Below are positions 60,617 to 64,000 of a stretch of 64,000 bases of DNA, one piece after another. Every line of letters begins with the position of its first letter. Position 1 is the stretch's first letter. A program made the position numbers and the translations under genes. The stretch spans positions 248,001 to 312,000 of the forward strand of contig NZ_JAENHL010000007.1 in the NCBI RefSeq assembly GCF_016595235.1, read 5' to 3'. Below the pieces are notes generated by a model. That model worked only from the letters and a program-made list of their open reading frames with translations. It was not told the DNA's origin and made no database searches. The DNA comes from Taklimakanibacter albus. GTDB taxonomy: Bacteria; Pseudomonadota; Alphaproteobacteria; Rhizobiales; Aestuariivirgaceae.

Positions 60617-62926
60617 TTATTCCTTGATGGCCCAGGCCTGATAGGCGCCGTCGACGACGACCGTGCCTTCCACTTCCTTCTCGAAGCCCGGGAAGGTCTG
60701 GCCCCAGTCCTCCAGCGCGCGGATATAAGAGAGCCACGGCCCGTCGGCCGGTCCGAAATTCTCGCCCGGCAGGACGATCGGAATGCCCGGCGGATAGGGA
60801 ATGATGCCGACGCCGGCGACGCGGTTGGCAAGCTCCTCGACGGGCAGCAATTCCGCCTCCCCCGCCATCAGCATGCCATTGGCGCGGCGCGGCAGCATCT
60901 GCGGCTCGGGCAGCACGCAGAAGGCCTGCGCCTGCAGCTGGCCCGCGCGGCTTTCCTTCATATGCCGGAACATCTTGTCGGCGAGATCCCTGAGGCCCAT
61001 CCCGCCATAGACGCGCGGCGCTTCCGCGACGAGGTCCGGCAGGCATTCGACCAGCGGACGGTTGGCGTCGTAATCATCCTTGAAGTCGAGCAGCACGCTC
61101 ATCAGCGTGCCCCATTTGCCCTTGGTGATGCCGATCGAGAACAGGCAAAGCACCATGTGATCGGTGGTGCGGGACGGGATGTTGCCGAAATGATGGAGAT
61201 AGGCCGACAGCACCGGCGCCGGTATGCCGCTCGCCTGCATCTCGCCGTCATCGCCCATGCCCGGACAGACAATGCCGACCTTGATCGGGTCGAGCATGCA
61301 CCAGCCGTCCGGAAGACCGTCGAAACCGTGCCATTTCTCGCCCGGATGGAGCACCCAGCATTCGGGATCGGTGATGAGCTGCTGCAGGTCGGCATCGGCG
61401 AAGGTGACGTTCTTGCCCGTCTTCGGGTCCTTCACCTTGGGCGCGTTCCACGGCCAGAAGAACCAGTCCTTCTTGCGGGCGAATTCGCGATGCGCGCGCG
61501 CCAGGGTCTGGCGGAAGCTGACGGCCTCCTCGATCACCTCATCGGTGAGCGCCTTGCCGCTCGGACCGTCCATCATCGAGGCGCCGATCTCGTTGGAGGC
61601 GATGAGCGCATAAAGCGGCGAGGTCGTCGTCTGCGCCATGTAGCTTACATTGAAGCGGCTGTGCTCGATCGGATTGCGCCCGTCGCGGATGTGGATGTAG
61701 GACGACTGCGACAGCGCCGCGAGCAGCTTATGCGTCGACTGCGTCGAAAAGACCGTCGGATCACTCTCTTTGTGCGCCTTGGGATCGCCGCGCATGGCGA
61801 AGCGGTTTTCATAAATCGGGTTGAAGCGGGCATAGCCGAACCAGGCTTCGTCGAGATGAATGCGGTCGACGGTCTTGCCGAGCAGCGCCTCGACATGGGC
61901 GGAATCGTAGCACAGCCCGTCATAGGTGGAATTGGTGACGACCGCATAGACGGGATCGGGCTTCACCGCATGCGACCGCAACGGATGCGCGGCGAGCTTG
62001 GCGCGGATGGCCTTGGGCTCGAATTCCTCCGGCAGGATCGGGCCGATGATGCCATAGCGGTTGCGGGTCGGCACCAGGAAGGCCGGGATGCCGCCCGACA
62101 GGATCAGCCCCTGCTCGATCGACTTGTGGCAATTGCGGTCGCACAGCGCGAACTGGCCGTCACCGACCGCGGCGGCGAAAATGGTGCGGTTGGCGCCGGA
62201 CGTGCCGGTGAGGCCGGAATAGCTGCGATGTGCGCCGAAGACGCGCGCCGCATAGGCTTCCGCCTCGCCGATCGGCCCTGAATGCTCGAGCAGCGAGCCG
62301 AGCCCGCCGCGCTCGATACCGGTATCGGCGCGGAACAGATTCTCGCCAAAGAAGTCGAAGAAGATGCGCCCCGCCGGTGTCTTGGTGAAGGCGACGCCGC
62401 CCTGGTGGCCGGGGGCCGCCCAGGAATATTCGGCAAGATTCATGTAGCTGAGAAGCGCCCGGTTGAAGGGCGGCAGGATATTGCGCTGATAGCGTTGGAT
62501 CGCCGCCATCACGCGGCTGGCGATGAAGGGAATGGTGTCGGCATGGAGCCACACATATTCATCGGTGAGCTGCATCACCTCGACCGTCAGGTCGTCCCGG
62601 GCCGCCTGGTCGGCCATCAGCATGATCGGCACGGTGGCGTTGCGGCTGCGGATGGTTCGGAGCAGGTCCAAGGCCTCGGCGCGGCTCTTCTTGTCCTTGC
62701 CCTCGCGTGTCGTCCAGTCGATCAGGATCGCATCGATCGAAGCATCCGAGAGGAACACCGAGCGGCCGTCATGATAGCTCGCCGCCTCGACGACCTCGAT
62801 ATCGCGCGAGGTGAGCTCGTCCGCCAGCGCGCGCACGGCCCGCCCGCCGACGCTTTTCGGCACCGCCAGTTCCTCATCGATGATGAGGACCTCGAGCTTC
62901 TGGAGCTTGATCGTTCGTTCGAGCAT
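60617..62926 (-). CDS. Biodegradative Orn/Lys/Arg decarboxylase (AdiA-like)
   Basis: This 769-residue PLP-dependent decarboxylase of fold type I has an N-terminal wing domain (residues 1-130), a PLP core and a C-terminal domain. The PLP lysine is in TQSTHKLLAALSQSSYIH (about residue 390), matching the biodegradative arginine decarboxylase AdiA very closely, as do WVLHPGEKWHGF and IPYPPGIPIVLPGENF. Products would be agmatine (or cadaverine/putrescine) plus CO2, consuming a proton. TGAGGT precedes the ATG. No antiporter such as AdiC is adjacent. Polyamine or agmatine supply fits the three Pot-type importers in this window. Confidence 0.9.
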   Translation of the reverse strand: MLERTIKLQKLEVLIIDEELAVPKSVGGRAVRALADELTSRDIEVVEAASYHDGRSVFLSDASIDAILIDWTTREGKDKKSRAEALDLLRTIRSRNATVPIMLMADQAARDDLTVEVMQLTDEYVWLHADTIPFIASRVMAAIQRYQRNILPPFNRALLSYMNLAEYSWAAPGHQGGVAFTKTPAGRIFFDFFGENLFRADTGIERGGLGSLLEHSGPIGEAEAYAARVFGAHRSYSGLTGTSGANRTIFAAAVGDGQFALCDRNCHKSIEQGLILSGGIPAFLVPTRNRYGIIGPILPEEFEPKAIRAKLAAHPLRSHAVKPDPVYAVVTNSTYDGLCYDSAHVEALLGKTVDRIHLDEAWFGYARFNPIYENRFAMRGDPKAHKESDPTVFSTQSTHKLLAALSQSSYIHIRDGRNPIEHSRFNVSYMAQTTTSPLYALIASNEIGASMMDGPSGKALTDEVIEEAVSFRQTLARAHREFARKKDWFFWPWNAPKVKDPKTGKNVTFADADLQQLITDPECWVLHPGEKWHGFDGLPDGWCMLDPIKVGIVCPGMGDDGEMQASGIPAPVLSAYLHHFGNIPSRTTDHMVLCLFSIGITKGKWGTLMSVLLDFKDDYDANRPLVECLPDLVAEAPRVYGGMGLRDLADKMFRHMKESRAGQLQAQAFCVLPEPQMLPRRANGMLMAGEAELLPVEELANRVAGVGIIPYPPGIPIVLPGENFGPADGPWLSYIRALEDWGQTFPGFEKEVEGTVVVDGAYQAWAIKE

Positions 62927-63053
62927 GGTTTTACCTCAAGCTTTTGCCGGGCTGCGGTCCGCCCCATCACTTCTACCAGAATAAACAAGAGGATGATGAA
63001 GGTTGGCTGACGCTATGGTGAGTCTCTTGCGGCCGTCAAATGGCGCGCCTTCC

Positions 63054-63377
63054 CTAGGCTGACGGCAAGTACCTCAAGAACACATAGACGGAAGCGCCCG
63101 CGATTATTCCCCCAACCGTGAGCAGGTACATTGGCCAGGGCGCGGGTGCAATACGTTCGCCCCGGCGCGCCCGCCAATAGAGTACAAAATACATCCCTAG
63201 AGCTGGGCCACTCGACGAGATGCTGGTGGTCACGGCCGCCCTGAGAAGGGCTGCATTTGGAAGCGCGCCCCATGAAGCCTTCGACGCCCGTGTGATGCCG
63301 AGCGCAGCCAGCGGATCGAAATAGAAATAAGCTGCGAGAAAGCCAGAAGAGTGAGGCCACCATAAGAAGCGGTCCAA
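63054..63377 (-). CDS. Hypothetical small membrane protein
   Basis: This frame of up to 107 residues has at least two hydrophobic segments (GPALGMYFVLYWRA and MYLLTVGGIIAGASVYVFL) and a basic loop between them. The only start is a TTG without a good ribosome site. A second frame just upstream (GTG at 63414) begins VDWYLHKQAIG, so a frameshift may have split one gene. Base composition is less GC-rich than the neighbours. Function unknown. Confidence 0.45.
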   Translation of the reverse strand: MDRFLWWPHSSGFLAAYFYFDPLAALGITRASKASWGALPNAALLRAAVTTSISSSGPALGMYFVLYWRARRGERIAPAPWPMYLLTVGGIIAGASVYVFLRYLPSA

Positions 63378-63532
63378 GCCGTCCGATTGCCTGCTTGTGC
63401 AGATACCAGTCCACGGCGCGCCCCTAAATCAGCCTCATGACGAAATCTCCGAAACGTTTCCTTAAGGCAGACTACCGAATGCCATTCTTTATTGTAAGGG
63501 TCAGCCCCCAGCCTGTGGCAGCCCCCGAACCC

Positions 63533-63544
63533 GTGCTATAGCAC
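63533..63544. promoter_or_regulatory. Palindrome upstream of amn
   Basis: GTGCTATAGCAC is a perfect 12-bp palindrome 19 bases before the amn start codon. It includes a possible -10 (TATAGC), so a protein bound here could block transcription. No matching -35 is clear. Confidence 0.35.
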
Positions 63545-63562
63545 CTCCGCAAAGGAGTGCTT

Positions 63563-64000
63563 ATGAACCGCCCGGACCGCCCCGACACCGAGACCTTGAC
63601 GCCCGAAACCGCCGTGGAGCGCCTGATCGCGCTGCATGAGGATGCGGTGGATTCCCTGCGCCAGGCGCTCGACCGGTTCTTCACCCAGAGCATTCCGCCC
63701 TCCTCCAAGGAACGCGCCCGCTTCCGCTATCCCGAACTGCGCCTTGTCTATGGCTCGGGCCAGGCCCAGCCCTCGCTGGCACGCGCTTATGCCAAATTCG
63801 AGAGCCCCGGCATCTATGCAACGACCATCACCCAGCCGCGCGCCTTCCGGGACTATCTCGTCGAGCAGTTGCGCCTTCTCGTCGCCGACTATCCGACCAC
63901 CATCTCGGTCGGCCGCGGCAACCAGGACATTCCCTACCCTTACGTGCTCGATCAGGGCGACGAGCTCGGCCGCGACAATGTCTCGGCCGCCGAGCTGGCG
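63563..64000 (+). CDS. amn: AMP nucleosidase, N-terminal part (runs off the window)
   Basis: The first 146 residues are present. The N-terminal AMP-nucleosidase domain is recognised by ETAVERLIALHEDAVDSLRQAL, then YPELRLVYG, TTITQPRAFRDYLVEQL and QDIPYPYVLD, which match bacterial Amn closely. AMP nucleosidase hydrolyses AMP to adenine and ribose 5-phosphate in purine salvage and energy-charge control. AAAGGAG sits at ideal spacing before the ATG. The catalytic nucleoside-phosphorylase-like domain lies beyond position 64000. Confidence 0.93.
   Translation, partial: MNRPDRPDTETLTPETAVERLIALHEDAVDSLRQALDRFFTQSIPPSSKERARFRYPELRLVYGSGQAQPSLARAYAKFESPGIYATTITQPRAFRDYLVEQLRLLVADYPTTISVGRGNQDIPYPYVLDQGDELGRDNVSAAELA

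Noticed and set aside
63563-63708. A minus-strand frame covering 63472-63708
   Set aside because: The plus strand encodes a clear AMP nucleosidase N-terminus with a strong ribosome-binding site. The minus frame has no family features.

Overview
This 64 kb window is high-GC DNA from the chromosome or a large replicon of an alphaproteobacterium, most likely a soil- or plant-associated member of the Hyphomicrobiales (Rhizobiales). Four things point there: many ABC importers with Tat-type periplasmic binding proteins, GGAAC-type (EcfG-like) promoter motifs, intergenic palindromes of the rhizobial kind, and a rhizobial-looking tRNA-Ile(CAU). No phage, insertion sequence, CRISPR array or rRNA operon was seen.

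Layout. (1) 209-4163 (+): a complete spermidine/putrescine-type (PotDBCA-like) ABC importer. (2) 4340-13732 (-): a ten-gene operon with a second Pot-type importer, an enolase-superfamily enzyme, a zinc alcohol dehydrogenase and four SDR enzymes. A GntR/FCD regulator (13809-14468, +) is read divergently across a TTGTATACAA palindrome. (3) 14465-18640: an ankyrin-glyoxalase fusion, an M28 peptidase and gamma-glutamyltransferase. (4) 18703-28020 (-): a sugar-acid operon with a galactonate-dehydratase-like enzyme, a GntR regulator, a ribose-type ABC importer whose ATPase is fused to a second permease, an SMP-30 lactonase, a 2-hydroxyacid dehydrogenase and an HpcH/HpaI aldolase. (5) 28149-33191: a class III nucleotidyl cyclase and small genes, including a cluster (CBS protein, proline-rich microprotein, small membrane protein) behind GGAAC-type promoters, plus a MarR/monooxygenase pair. 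(6) 33205-39737 (-): an acetamidase/formamidase, tRNA-Ile(CAU) and an 1818-residue autotransporter adhesin built of Ig-like repeats. (7) 39802-53073 (-): an IclR regulator followed by ten catabolic and transport genes (TPP enzyme, aldehyde dehydrogenase, M24 hydrolase homologue, class IV aminotransferase, TIM-barrel isomerase, third Pot-type importer, GMC oxidoreductase). (8) 53151-60269 (-): an orphan LuxR-type regulator and a Liv-type importer operon led by an M20 peptidase. (9) 60617-64000: a biodegradative arginine/lysine-type decarboxylase and the start of AMP nucleosidase (amn).

How it fits together. The window is dominated by 'import plus degrade' cassettes, each with its own local regulator. 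Three separate Pot-type importers and an AdiA-like decarboxylase suggest heavy use of cationic or amino compounds, although the Pot-type fold also carries other ligands. The best candidate for an undescribed system is the IclR-controlled operon at 39802-51869. Two of its transcription-start regions share a 16-bp identical block at identical spacing from a TATAC element, and the IclR gene's own upstream region shares 13 bp with one of them. Its enzyme set matches no catabolic pathway I can name. The second candidate is the GntR-linked ten-gene SDR/enolase operon.
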